NCBI GenBank assembly: GCA_944392635.1
Contig: CALXXH010000003.1
Span: forward strand, 1 to 35,774
Reading direction: 5' to 3'
Source: an uncultured Clostridia bacterium
GTDB taxonomy: Bacteria; Bacillota; Clostridia; TANB77; CAG-508
Length of the DNA stretch: 35,774 nucleotides
Below the pieces are notes generated by a model. It did no database searches. It was not told the origin of the DNA and saw only the letters and a program-made list of their open reading frames with translations. The position numbers and the translations under genes were made by a program. Every line of letters starts with the position of its first letter. Positions within the stretch are counted from its first letter, which is position 1. Below are positions 1 through 7,716 of the stretch, in pieces.

Positions 1-1191
1 ATGGGAATAAGAGAAAGATTAAGTGGAAACGAAGCTGCTGCAACAGCTATGAGACAAATTAATCCTGATGTTGTTGCTGCATACCCTATTACTCCTTCAA
101 CTGAAATACCACAATACTTTTCAACATTTGTTGCAAATGGTAGTGTGGATTCAGATTTCGTTGCAGTTGAAAGTGAACATAGTGCAATGTCAGCTTGTAT
201 CGGTGCAGAAGCTGCAGGAGCAAGAGCAATGACTGCTACATCTGCAAATGGTTTATCACTAATGTGGGAAATGATTTATATAGCATCTAGCTTAAGACTT
301 CCAATTGTTTTATCATTAGTAAATAGAGCTGTATCAGGACCTTTAAATATCCACAATGACCATTCAGATGCAATGGGAGTTAGAGATGCTGGTTGGATTA
401 TGCTATTTTCAGAAAACAATCAAGAAGCATATGACAACACTTTAATGGCTCATAGAATTGCAGAACATAAAGATGTTAGACTTCCTTTAATGGTTTGCCA
501 AGATGGATTTATAACATCACACTCTATTGAAAATATAGAATTAGTTGAAGATGATAAAGTAAAAGAATTTGTTGGAGAATATCATCCTGAACATTATTTA
601 TTAAATAAAGAAGAACCAATAGCAGTTGGTCCATTAGATGTTCAAAGTTACTTGTTTGAACATAAAGCACAACAAGCAGAAGCAATGGAAAATGCTAAAA
701 AAGTTATATTAGAAGTTGCTGAAGATTTTGAAAAAATGACAGGTAGAAAATACGGATTTTTTGAAGAATACAAATTAGATGATGCAGAAGTTGCAATTGT
801 TTGTATGAACTCAACTGCTGGAACAACAAAATTTGTAGTTGATAATTTAAGAGAAAAAGGAATAAAAGCTGGTCTATTAAAACTAAGAGTATTTAGACCA
901 TTCCCAGTAAATGAAATTGCTAAAGCATTATCTCATTTAAAAGCAATGGCAATTTTAGATAAAGCTTCTTCATTAAATGCTGCAGGTGGTGCTTTATATG
1001 AAGATGTACTATCTGCTATGTATGTAAATAACTACCACGTACCTGCTGTAAACTATGTTTATGGTATTGGTGGTAGAGATACAAAAGCAGATGAAATCGA
1101 AGGAGTTTATAACGATTTATTAGAAATCGCAAAAACTGGAAATATAGATAATCCATATCGTTACTTTGGATTAAGAAGGGAGGCAAAATAA
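1..1191 (+). CDS. porA: Pyruvate:ferredoxin oxidoreductase, alpha subunit
   Basis: This is the alpha subunit of a multi-subunit 2-oxoacid:ferredoxin oxidoreductase, which oxidises pyruvate to acetyl-CoA and CO2 and reduces ferredoxin in the cytoplasm. The 396-residue length fits the separate-subunit PorA rather than the single-chain PFOR of about 1170 residues. The N-terminal domain has the substrate-side motif YPITPSTE (about residues 28-35), the EHSAMSACIGAEAAGAR stretch and NIHNDHSD near 116-123. A C-terminal transketolase-like domain follows (about 260-380). The ATG is the first base of the window, so a start further upstream cannot be excluded, but MGIRERLSGNEA is a normal N-terminus for the family. 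porB starts one base after its stop, so the two are co-transcribed. The gamma and delta subunits are presumably just outside the window. Pyruvate specificity is inferred from overall similarity. Confidence 0.93.
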   Translation: MGIRERLSGNEAAATAMRQINPDVVAAYPITPSTEIPQYFSTFVANGSVDSDFVAVESEHSAMSACIGAEAAGARAMTATSANGLSLMWEMIYIASSLRLPIVLSLVNRAVSGPLNIHNDHSDAMGVRDAGWIMLFSENNQEAYDNTLMAHRIAEHKDVRLPLMVCQDGFITSHSIENIELVEDDKVKEFVGEYHPEHYLLNKEEPIAVGPLDVQSYLFEHKAQQAEAMENAKKVILEVAEDFEKMTGRKYGFFEEYKLDDAEVAIVCMNSTAGTTKFVVDNLREKGIKAGLLKLRVFRPFPVNEIAKALSHLKAMAILDKASSLNAAGGALYEDVLSAMYVNNYHVPAVNYVYGIGGRDTKADEIEGVYNDLLEIAKTGNIDNPYRYFGLRREAK

Positions 1192-1192
1192 T

Positions 1193-2146
1193 ATGGCATA
1201 TAATTTAAAAGAAGTTGTAGCAAATAAACCTTCAAGATTTACAAGTGGTCATAGAATGTGTGCTGGATGTGGAGCTCCACCAGCAGCAAGAATGATAATG
1301 AGAGCATTAAAACCAGAAGACCATGCAGTTGTTGCAGGAGCTACTGGATGTATGGAAGTTTCAACATTTATCTATCCATATACTGCTTGGACAGATTCAT
1401 TTATTCACACTGCATTTGAATGTGCTGGTGCAACAATATCAGGTGTTGAAGCTGCTTATCATTCTATGAAAAAACAAGGAAAATTACCACAAGATGGTGA
1501 AACAAAATTCATCGCATTTGGTGGAGATGGTGGAACTTATGATATAGGTTTACAAAGTTTATCAGGTGCAATGGAACGTAGACATGATATAACATATGTA
1601 TGTTACGATAATGGTGCATATATGAATACTGGTATTCAACGTTCATCAGCAACACCAAAATTTGCTGATACAACAACATCACCAGCTGGAAAAGTAATAC
1701 CTGGAAAAGCTCAACCAAGAAAAGACTTAGCAAAAATCATGGTAGGACATCATATCCCATATGTTGCACAAACAATAGGATATATGAATTTTAAAGACTT
1801 ATATGAAAAAGCTGAAAAAGCAATATATACAGAAGGACCTGCATTCTTAAATGTTTTAGCGCCATGTCCTAGAGGATGGGGATACCCAACAGACATGTTA
1901 ATGCAAATAAACAAATTAGCAGTAGAAACATGTTATTGGCCATTATATGAAGTAGTAGATGGAAAATACAAAATAACATACAAACCAGCAAAAAAACTAC
2001 CAGTAGAAGAATTCTTAAAACCACAAAAAAGATTTAGACATATGTTTAAACCAGGAAATGAGTGGATGATAGAAGAATTCCAAAAACTAGTAGATGAAAG
2101 ATGGCAAGAATTATTAGACTTAGAAGAAATTACAAACAGGGATTAG
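1193..2146 (+). CDS. porB: Pyruvate:ferredoxin oxidoreductase, beta subunit
   Basis: This is the thiamine diphosphate-binding beta subunit that partners PorA. The 317 residues show the cysteines expected to hold a [4Fe-4S] cluster (CAGCGAP at residues 23-29, Cys53 in GATGCME and a later Cys in APCPRGWG near 225). They also show the ThDP/Mg site GDGGTYDIG (111-119) with YDNGAYMNTG (138-147). The start follows the porA stop by one base, with an AAGGGAGG ribosome site inside the end of porA. The last residues (NRD) and the TAG stop lie inside a REP-like repeat that begins at 2137, so the repeat has supplied the C-terminus. Family assignment is firm; pyruvate as substrate is inferred from the gene pair. 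Confidence 0.94.
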   Translation: MAYNLKEVVANKPSRFTSGHRMCAGCGAPPAARMIMRALKPEDHAVVAGATGCMEVSTFIYPYTAWTDSFIHTAFECAGATISGVEAAYHSMKKQGKLPQDGETKFIAFGGDGGTYDIGLQSLSGAMERRHDITYVCYDNGAYMNTGIQRSSATPKFADTTTSPAGKVIPGKAQPRKDLAKIMVGHHIPYVAQTIGYMNFKDLYEKAEKAIYTEGPAFLNVLAPCPRGWGYPTDMLMQINKLAVETCYWPLYEVVDGKYKITYKPAKKLPVEEFLKPQKRFRHMFKPGNEWMIEEFQKLVDERWQELLDLEEITNRD

Positions 2147-2190
2147 GGGACGTTCTTTTAATCCCTGCTAAGGGGAATAAGGGACAGTCT
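2137..2190 (+). repeat. REP-like unit at the porB stop
   Basis: The unit starts with CAGGGATTAGGGGACG and continues through a pairable TTAATCCCTGC stretch. It is an almost complete inverted copy of the unit at 3388-3446: over about 53 positions, the reverse complement of one matches the other except for a handful of bases. The porB TAG lies inside it (2144-2146). The two copies face each other across the ferredoxin and transposase genes. Confidence 0.85.
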
Positions 2191-2219
2191 TCAATAAAAA
2201 ATGTAATATTACATATAAT
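2190..2219 (+). promoter_or_regulatory. Possible promoter for the ferredoxin gene
   Basis: A weak -35 (TTCAAT, 2190-2195) and a perfect -10 (TATAAT, 2214-2219) are separated by 18 bases, about 45 bases upstream of the ferredoxin ATG. In sequence this AT-rich a perfect -10 can occur by chance, so support is modest. Confidence 0.4.
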
Positions 2220-2264
2220 ATTAATTTATAAAATTTATGAAAGCAAATTATGGAGGTGATAAAT

Positions 2265-2435
2265 ATGGCATATAAAATAACAGATAAATGTATATCTTGT
2301 GGAGCTTGTGCAGCTGAATGTCCAGTAGGATGTATTTCACAAGGTGATGATAAATTTGTAATTGACCAATCAGCTTGTATATCATGTGGTACATGTGCTG
2401 GGGTTTGTCCAGTTGAAGCACCAGAAGAAGAATAG
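2265..2435 (+). CDS. 2[4Fe-4S] ferredoxin
   Basis: This small (56 residue) clostridial-type ferredoxin has two CxxCxxCxxxC clusters, CISCGACAAECP and CISCGTCAGVCP, each set of four cysteines ligating one cubane. It is the usual electron acceptor of pyruvate:ferredoxin oxidoreductase, so its place right after porAB is functionally sensible. An ATG at 2250 is in frame but overlaps the GGAGGTG ribosome site (2252-2258). The ATG at 2265, seven bases after that site, is the better start and gives MAYKITDKC. A REP-like hairpin follows the stop. Confidence 0.95.
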   Translation: MAYKITDKCISCGACAAECPVGCISQGDDKFVIDQSACISCGTCAGVCPVEAPEEE

Positions 2436-2440
2436 AATAA

Positions 2441-2492
2441 TTAGGGGATGCTTCATAAATCCCTTTTAAAGGGATTTATGAGCTTCCTCTTT
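2441..2492 (+). repeat. REP-like hairpin after ferredoxin, possible terminator
   Basis: TTAGGGGATG opens the unit six bases after the ferredoxin stop. It is followed by a perfect hairpin (2454-2480) with 13-base arms CATAAATCCCTTT and AAAGGGATTTATG around a single T. The T-rich tract after it is broken (CCTCTTTATGATTTTTT), so termination is possible but not certain. Confidence 0.7.
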
Positions 2493-2612
2493 ATGATTTT
2501 TTAAATTTTATCTTATTTTCTTTAATTTTATTTATATATTTATTAAATATTGTATTCAAAATTTTATATCAAATTATTATCATATACCAATTAAATAATG
2601 AAAGGAGGAAAT

Positions 2613-3389
2613 ATGCCTCGTATTGCAAGAAAAGAAATAAATTCATCATATCTTCATGTAATGATTCAAGGAATTGAAAAAAGAAATATATTTAATACTG
2701 AAAAAAACAAAAAATATTATAAAAAATTATTATTTGAAAATGTAAAAGATTTTGATGATATATTCATATTGGCATATTGCATTATGGATAATCATATACA
2801 TTTATTAATTTATTGTAAAGATATTAATCATTTATCAAAATTAATGAGCCAAACTAATACATCTTATGCATTATGATATAACAAATACGAAAATAGAGTA
2901 GGTTATGTATTTAGGAATAGATATCACATTCAAATCATCGAAAATCAACAACACCTTTTTAATTGTCTAGTTTATATTCATAATAATCCAGTAAAAGCTA
3001 ATATTGTTCAATCTATGGAAGAATATCAATTTTCATCTTATAATATGTATAAAAATTTCAAAGTTAAGTCGGAAGTTATAAAACTTATATTTGATGATAC
3101 CAATTATATAAATGAATTTAATGCTATTCACAAAAATCTAGAAATTGTAAAAATAGATAATATTATAGACATTGTCGAACCAAAAACTTCTTCAATTGAC
3201 TTAGATAAGATTATTACAGAATTTTGCACAAATAATCATCTAACAATTGATTTAATAAGACGCAATAACTGTTTCTTAATAAATTTAGTAAATGAAATAA
3301 AGATGAATACAAATTTTAATAATAAAGAAATATCTGAATACTTAAAAATAGGAAAAAATAGAATACGTAATATACTAAAAAAAGACTAA
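2613..3389 (+). pseudogene. REP-associated tyrosine (Y1/HUH) transposase, interrupted by TGA
   Basis: The reading frame encodes a RAYT/TnpA-REP-type single-strand transposase of about 258 residues. It opens with MPRIARK and has the HUH metal-binding motif (MDNHIHLL). It then carries YNKYENRVGYVFRNRYH, typical of the family after the HUH motif, and YIHNNPVKANIV with the presumed catalytic tyrosine. A helix-turn-helix-like C-terminal tail follows. A TGA at 2874-2876 interrupts the frame between SYAL and YNKY; the frame is otherwise continuous to the stop at 3387-3389. Other genes here end in TGA, so it is a real stop and the gene is probably dead. The start at 2613 is set by AAAGGAGG (2601-2608), not the ATG at 2598. 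Inverted REP-like units (2137-2190 and 3388-3446) bracket the region, as expected for an enzyme that moves REP sequences. Confidence 0.85.
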
Positions 3390-3446
3390 GAGTGTCCCTT
3401 AATCCCAGTAGCAGGGATTAAAAGAACGTCCCCTAATCCCTCTTAA
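3388..3446 (-). repeat. REP-like unit at the ricT stop
   Basis: On the minus strand this reads GGATTAAGAGGGATTAGGGG and continues through ACGTTC, TTAATCCCTGC and TTAAGGGACACTC. It is the inverted partner of the unit at 2137-2190. The ricT stop codon (TAA, 3443-3445) is formed by the first bases of this unit. Confidence 0.85.
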
Positions 3447-4315
3447 TCCTCTTTTTCTAATTCTTCTAACTCTGGATCTGTTATTTCTTCTGTTTCTTCT
3501 TCTACATCTTTTATTATTAATATATCTTTTGCATTATATTTTTTGTATGTTGACACTTCTCCATCTTTGAATTTTACTCTTAATTGTTCTTTTAGTGTTT
3601 CTATTGAATCTACTTCCCCTATTCCATCTTCTGTTTTTACTATTGCTCCTACTTTTGGAAGTCTTTTTGCTTTTTCTTCATATACTTCATTTTCATATTT
3701 CAAACAACACATTAATCTTCCACAGTTTCCTGATATTTTTGATGGATTTAGTGATAAATTTTGTTCTTTTGCCATTTTTATTGATACTGTTTCAAAATCA
3801 CTTAAGAATGTACAGCAACACAATTCTCTACCACATACTCCATTTCCACCAATTCTTTTTACTTCATCTCTAACACCTATTTGTCTTAACTCAATTCTTG
3901 TTTTATATATAGCTGCTAAATCTTTTACTAAATCTCTAAAGTCTATTCTTCCATCTGCTGTGAAATAGAATAATATTTTACTATTATCAAATTTATATTC
4001 AACATCTGTCAATGTCATATCTAAATTATGTTCTTTTATTTTCTTTAAACATATTTCAAATGCTTCTTTTTCTTTTTTTCTGCATTCTTCATATTGTTTA
4101 TGGTCTTTATAATTAGCTATTCTAATCACTTTTTTCAAAGGTGTTAGTATTTTTTCATCCTCTATATGTCTATTAGGTATAACTACTTCTCCATATTCAT
4201 CACCTTGAGCAGTTTCAACAATTACTTTATCTCCTTTTCTAACTCTTAGGTTTTTTGGATTAAAAAAATATATTTTTCCTAACTTTTTAAATCTTACTCC
4301 TATTATATTTTTCAA
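3443..4315 (-). CDS. ricT: RicT/YaaT, PSP1-domain protein
   Basis: This 290-residue cytoplasmic protein matches the PSP1/YaaT family. In Bacillus subtilis RicT works with RicA (YmcA) and RicF (YlbF) in an Fe-S-containing complex needed for RNase Y-dependent mRNA maturation and for sporulation, competence and biofilm formation. The diagnostic cysteines are present: C161, C166-168 in GGNGVCGRELCCC, and C198, C203, C204 in GNCGRLMCC. An acidic tail (EEETEEITDPELEELEKED) ends the protein. The start is TTG at 4315, about 24 bases after the holB stop, with AAAGGATG upstream. holB-ricT adjacency is the same as in Bacillus, which supports the call. The stop codon lies in a REP-like repeat. Confidence 0.92.
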   Translation of the reverse strand: MKNIIGVRFKKLGKIYFFNPKNLRVRKGDKVIVETAQGDEYGEVVIPNRHIEDEKILTPLKKVIRIANYKDHKQYEECRKKEKEAFEICLKKIKEHNLDMTLTDVEYKFDNSKILFYFTADGRIDFRDLVKDLAAIYKTRIELRQIGVRDEVKRIGGNGVCGRELCCCTFLSDFETVSIKMAKEQNLSLNPSKISGNCGRLMCCLKYENEVYEEKAKRLPKVGAIVKTEDGIGEVDSIETLKEQLRVKFKDGEVSTYKKYNAKDILIIKDVEEETEEITDPELEELEKED

Positions 4316-4339
4316 ATTAATTTACATCCTTTCTATAAT

Positions 4340-5233
4340 CTAAAAAAATTTATCACACATATTAAATATCATATTATCTATACACATATCATAATTTCCA
4401 TTTTGTTTTAATCTTTTTTTGGTATCTTCCACAATATTTATACAGTCTGCATAAATATATTGTTGTTTAGCTTTTTTTAATAATAGTATATTTATATAAT
4501 CTAAAACCTCAAATATTTCTTCTTTAAATTTATATATAGGTTTTGCATAGTTATATAAATCTATAATATCCACTTTTCCTAAATTATTTATAAATGCATA
4601 TATGCTTTCATAATCTTCTTGTTTATCTTTCAAATTTATTGCTTTTCCTATGCTTCCTTGAAACATATCAAGCATTTCTTCATTTATTTGACTTATTCCT
4701 AAATTATCTTTTAAATATCTTTTCATTTCTTCATTTGATATTTTTTCAAAATGAAGTATCATACATCTAGATTTTATCGTTGGTAAAAATAAGTTTTCAT
4801 TAGAGCCTATTAAAATAATTACGGCATATTCTGGTGGTTCCTCTAATGTTTTTAATAAACAGTTTTGTGCTTCTTTTGTCATTAAATCTGCATTGTCTAT
4901 TATATATACTTTCTTATTAGAAATTATTGGTTTTTCTTGTATAATTTTTTGCAGATTTCTTATTTGTTCTATTTTTATACTATTTCCATCTGGTTCTACA
5001 ATTAGAAAATCAGGATTATTATTTGTATCAAATTCTATACAAGATTTGCAATCACATTTATTATCTATTGTTTGATTCAAACATAAAATTTTCTTTGCAA
5101 AATCTTTTGCTATCATTTTCTTTCCAATTCCTTCAATTCCTATAAACATATAGCTATGTGATACTGTATTATTTTGTATTGATTTTTGTAATACTTGTTT
5201 ATTCTTTTCGTTTCCTAAAATTGTTTCAAACAT
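4340..5233 (-). CDS. holB: DNA polymerase III delta-prime subunit
   Basis: This is a clamp-loader subunit of the replicative polymerase. The AAA+ module begins MFETILGNEKNKQVL and has a slightly degenerate P-loop, GIEGIGKK (residues 32-39), as usual for delta-prime. A zinc-binding set of cysteines follows (C51, C60, C62, C65), with the LLKTLEEPP motif near 132-140 and an SRC-type sensor (KSRCMILHF). The frame is open to a TTG at 5257, but MFETILGN at 5233 is the family N-terminus and gives 297 residues. It is followed closely by ricT and preceded by lepB with only about 60 bases between, so these three probably form a transcript driven by the promoter upstream of lepB. Confidence 0.9.
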   Translation of the reverse strand: MFETILGNEKNKQVLQKSIQNNTVSHSYMFIGIEGIGKKMIAKDFAKKILCLNQTIDNKCDCKSCIEFDTNNNPDFLIVEPDGNSIKIEQIRNLQKIIQEKPIISNKKVYIIDNADLMTKEAQNCLLKTLEEPPEYAVIILIGSNENLFLPTIKSRCMILHFEKISNEEMKRYLKDNLGISQINEEMLDMFQGSIGKAINLKDKQEDYESIYAFINNLGKVDIIDLYNYAKPIYKFKEEIFEVLDYINILLLKKAKQQYIYADCINIVEDTKKRLKQNGNYDMCIDNMIFNMCDKFF

Positions 5234-5292
5234 TAATTTCTTCAATCCTTTTTTCAACTAATTAATAACTTAATTTTCGTGATATTACTTAA

Positions 5293-5925
5293 TTAATCTA
5301 CATGTCCCCATTTGCTTAAAGGCCAAATTCTAATTGCAACAGTACTTTCTATCTTTTCTAAAGGAATACAACCAAATGCTCTACAGTCTGTACTATGATT
5401 TCTATTATCTCCCATTGCAAATACACAATTTTCTGGAACTGTAAAGTCATCAAAACCTGCTCCTACAACATCAGTTACTATTCCATCTTGCAAATATGGT
5501 TCATCTAATTCTTGGTCATTTATATATACTTTTCCATCTTTAATTTGTACATGTTCTCCTGGAAGTGCAATTACTCTTTTTATATAACTTCTTTTTCCTA
5601 TTTCTAGAAAATTATTTACAAACCATCTAAATCCTGTCTTTTCATCATATTTTGCTACTGGATTACTTTCATCTATTTCAGCTTGTGTATATGTTATTTT
5701 TGCTGGTTCTTCAAATGTTATAATTTCACCTCTTTCAGGTAAAGTTTTTGTAGTTCTTCCCCATCTATTAAGCCATAATCTTTCATCTTGAACAAGTGTT
5801 GGATACATTGATACTTGCTTTACTATTGTTGGTGTTCCTATAAAATATCTAAATAACATTGCTAATACTAATGCTATTAATATACAATATACCCATTCTA
5901 ATATTTCTTTTGTTTTTTCACTCAA
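5293..5925 (-). CDS. lepB: Signal peptidase I
   Basis: This membrane-anchored serine protease removes signal peptides from secreted proteins. An N-terminal hydrophobic segment (about residues 10-30) is followed by the catalytic box with Ser39 (QVSMYPTL), the general-base Lys116 in YIKRVIALPGE and the C-terminal MGDNRNHSTDCRAFG box. The 210-residue length is normal for Gram-positive SipS-type enzymes. The start is TTG at 5925 with AGGGAGAG upstream; no ATG fits. An upstream promoter (5962-5990) begins the lepB-holB-ricT unit. The enzyme is a plausible processor of the nuclease and pectate lyase encoded nearby. Confidence 0.95.
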   Translation of the reverse strand: MSEKTKEILEWVYCILIALVLAMLFRYFIGTPTIVKQVSMYPTLVQDERLWLNRWGRTTKTLPERGEIITFEEPAKITYTQAEIDESNPVAKYDEKTGFRWFVNNFLEIGKRSYIKRVIALPGEHVQIKDGKVYINDQELDEPYLQDGIVTDVVGAGFDDFTVPENCVFAMGDNRNHSTDCRAFGCIPLEKIESTVAIRIWPLSKWGHVD

Positions 5926-5961
5926 CTTAAATCTCTCCCTTATGCTAATTTTTACTTAATT

Positions 5962-5990
5962 ATTATACATCATTTTTAGCAACATATCAA
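5962..5990 (-). promoter_or_regulatory. Sigma-A-type promoter for lepB-holB-ricT
   Basis: On the minus strand TTGATA (5985-5990) and TATAAT (5962-5967) are exactly 17 bases apart, about 37 bases upstream of the lepB TTG start. Confidence 0.75.
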
Positions 5991-6009
5991 TGAATTTTCG
6001 AATTTTTTT

Positions 6010-6030
6010 ACAGGGATTAGAGGACGGACC
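6010..6030 (+). repeat. REP-like arm, left of element A1
   Basis: ACAGGGATTAGAGGACGGAC matches the inverted sequence at 6250-6269 with few differences. The pair encloses palindromic element A1, giving a nested inverted-repeat structure in the gap between lepB and the kinase gene. Confidence 0.8.
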
Positions 6031-6051
6031 TTTATATATTTATTTTTATTT

Positions 6052-6233
6052 AAAAGATATTATATAGTAATTTATGAAATTTCGAATGCGAATGAAATCT
6101 TGTTATAAATTCTTTAATTATCTAGTGGGAGAATCTCAAACTTGCTTTGAGAGGGGCCTACTAGATGATTTTAGAATTTATTCAAGATGTAATGTTAGCC
6201 GAGAAATAAATAAATTACTATATAATATCTTTT
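6052..6233. repeat. Palindromic element A1 (arms 23 bp)
   Basis: The first 23 bases (6052-6074) and the last 23 bases (6211-6233) are perfect reverse complements. Inside the left arm is the box CGAATGCGAATGAAA. An inner stem (ATCTAGT/ACTAGAT) encloses the hairpin TCTCAAACTTGCTTTGAGA, and TGTTAGCCGA lies before the right arm. The core matches A2 and A3 closely, whereas the arms do not match them. It fills most of the 344-base gap 5926-6269, which holds no gene. Confidence 0.9.
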
Positions 6234-6249
6234 AAAACTGTTTTTCAAT

Positions 6250-6269
6250 GACCGTCTCTTAACCCCTGT
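6250..6269 (-). repeat. REP-like unit directly after the kinase stop
   Basis: On the minus strand the kinase TAA is followed at once by ACAGGGGTTAAGAGACGGTC. It pairs with the arm at 6010-6030 across element A1 and could act as part of a large 3' hairpin. Confidence 0.8.
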
Positions 6270-7715
6270 TTATTGTTTTGTTGGTATTCTTACTACTACT
6301 TCTGTACCTTGTCCAACAACACTTTTTATATCTATACTTCCACCATTTTTATCAAGAATTTCTTTTGCTATTGAAAGTCCTAATCCTGTTCCTCCCATTT
6401 CTCTTGTACGAGCTTTATCTACACGATAAAATCTTTCAAATATTCTTGATAAATCTTCTTCTGGTATTCCTATACCATTATCAAATATCTTAATATATGC
6501 ATCATTATATACAAATCCAACATATATCTTTATTTCCCCACCATCTTTTGTATATTTTATACTATTTGATAATATATTTAATACAACTCTTTCTATATCA
6601 TACTTATCAGCATATACTGGTGGTACATCTGCTGTTACAAAACAATTTACAGTGTGATTTTTCTTTTTAATTTCTATTGCCAATTTATCTTGGCATTTTT
6701 TCACTAGCTCACCTAAATCAAATGACTCTTTTTGAGTTCTTGTTTTATTATTATCATATCTAGATAAAGTTAATAAATCTGTAACCAGTTTTGCCATTCT
6801 TCTTGCTTCTGTTGCAATAACATTTAAAAATTTGTCCTGCGTTTCTTTATCATATTCTCCTTCTAACAATGTATCTGCATATCCCATAATAGAAGTTATT
6901 GGAGTTTTTAATTCATGTGATACATCTGCAACAAATTCTTTTTGCATTGTATCTAATTTTACATGTTCTGTTATATCTTGTATTACTGCAATTACTCCAT
7001 CTGGTCTATCTGTTTCATTTTTAAATGGTGCAAAAAATACATTCATATATTTATCTTCAACTTGTATTCTTTGCTCTGTTGATGTCCAGTTTTCTAAATA
7101 AATTATTTTTTCCATATTTATATCTAACTTAAATTTTTTGAATATATCATCAAATGTATTATCTTCTGGTCTTATACTTAAAAATTTCTTTGCTGCTGGA
7201 TTTATTAATATTATTTCACCTTTCATATTAAATGCAATAATTCCATCTGTCATATGTAATAATATTGTTTCAATTTGATTCTTTTGAGTTGAAACTTCAC
7301 TTAATTTATCTTTTAATTCAGTAGTCATTACACCAAAAATATTTTCTAAATCTCCCATATCATGACGTCTCTTTTTTCTAAGAGATTTTTTAGCTTTGGT
7401 TTTATCTTCATCAGTAATCTTTTCTGCACTTTTTATCAATTTATCAATTGGATATATTACATATTTTGATAATGCTATTGCTGCTATTATTCCAATAATT
7501 GCAAAAACTACTCCTGCGACTATTAATGTAATAGCTGTTCTTTGTTGTATTATTGTCAAAATTGATTCAACTTGTTCTCTTGATACTTGTCCTGCTTCTA
7601 ATTTTTCATTTAATAATTGAATAGAATTTAGAAATGATATTCCAAGTCCACTAATTATTATAATACCTATTAAAAAGAAAATTAGTATAATTTTAAATTG
7701 TAAATTTTTAAACAT
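6270..7715 (-). CDS. Membrane sensor histidine kinase, WalK/PhoR type
   Basis: The 481 residues show two membrane segments (about 8-30 and 61-84) separated by a short outside loop, then HAMP (about 85-135), PAS (about 140-245) and the phospho-acceptor H-box with His257 (FVADVSHELKTP). The ATPase domain has the N-box (VLNILSNSIKYT), DNGIGIP and GGTGLGLSIAKEI. The domain order and the presence of a WalR-like regulator at 30921-31658 suggest the WalK/VicK role of coupling wall synthesis to gene expression. The short outside loop also fits PhoR-type kinases, so no symbol is given. The ATG follows the murG stop by one base, so it is translated from the murG transcript; this kinase-in-wall-operon arrangement supports a wall-sensing role. 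Confidence 0.88.
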   Translation of the reverse strand: MFKNLQFKIILIFFLIGIIIISGLGISFLNSIQLLNEKLEAGQVSREQVESILTIIQQRTAITLIVAGVVFAIIGIIAAIALSKYVIYPIDKLIKSAEKITDEDKTKAKKSLRKKRRHDMGDLENIFGVMTTELKDKLSEVSTQKNQIETILLHMTDGIIAFNMKGEIILINPAAKKFLSIRPEDNTFDDIFKKFKLDINMEKIIYLENWTSTEQRIQVEDKYMNVFFAPFKNETDRPDGVIAVIQDITEHVKLDTMQKEFVADVSHELKTPITSIMGYADTLLEGEYDKETQDKFLNVIATEARRMAKLVTDLLTLSRYDNNKTRTQKESFDLGELVKKCQDKLAIEIKKKNHTVNCFVTADVPPVYADKYDIERVVLNILSNSIKYTKDGGEIKIYVGFVYNDAYIKIFDNGIGIPEEDLSRIFERFYRVDKARTREMGGTGLGLSIAKEILDKNGGSIDIKSVVGQGTEVVVRIPTKQ

Positions 7716-7716
7716 C

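Noticed and set aside
1509-1733. Minus-strand frame inside porB
   Set aside because: Leucine-rich antisense shadow of a well-supported gene, with no ribosome site or conserved domain.
2874-2876. In-frame TGA in the transposase read as Trp or selenocysteine
   Set aside because: murE, murG and rdgB in the same window end in TGA, so UGA is a working stop here. No selenocysteine-type hairpin is evident, and transposases do not use it.
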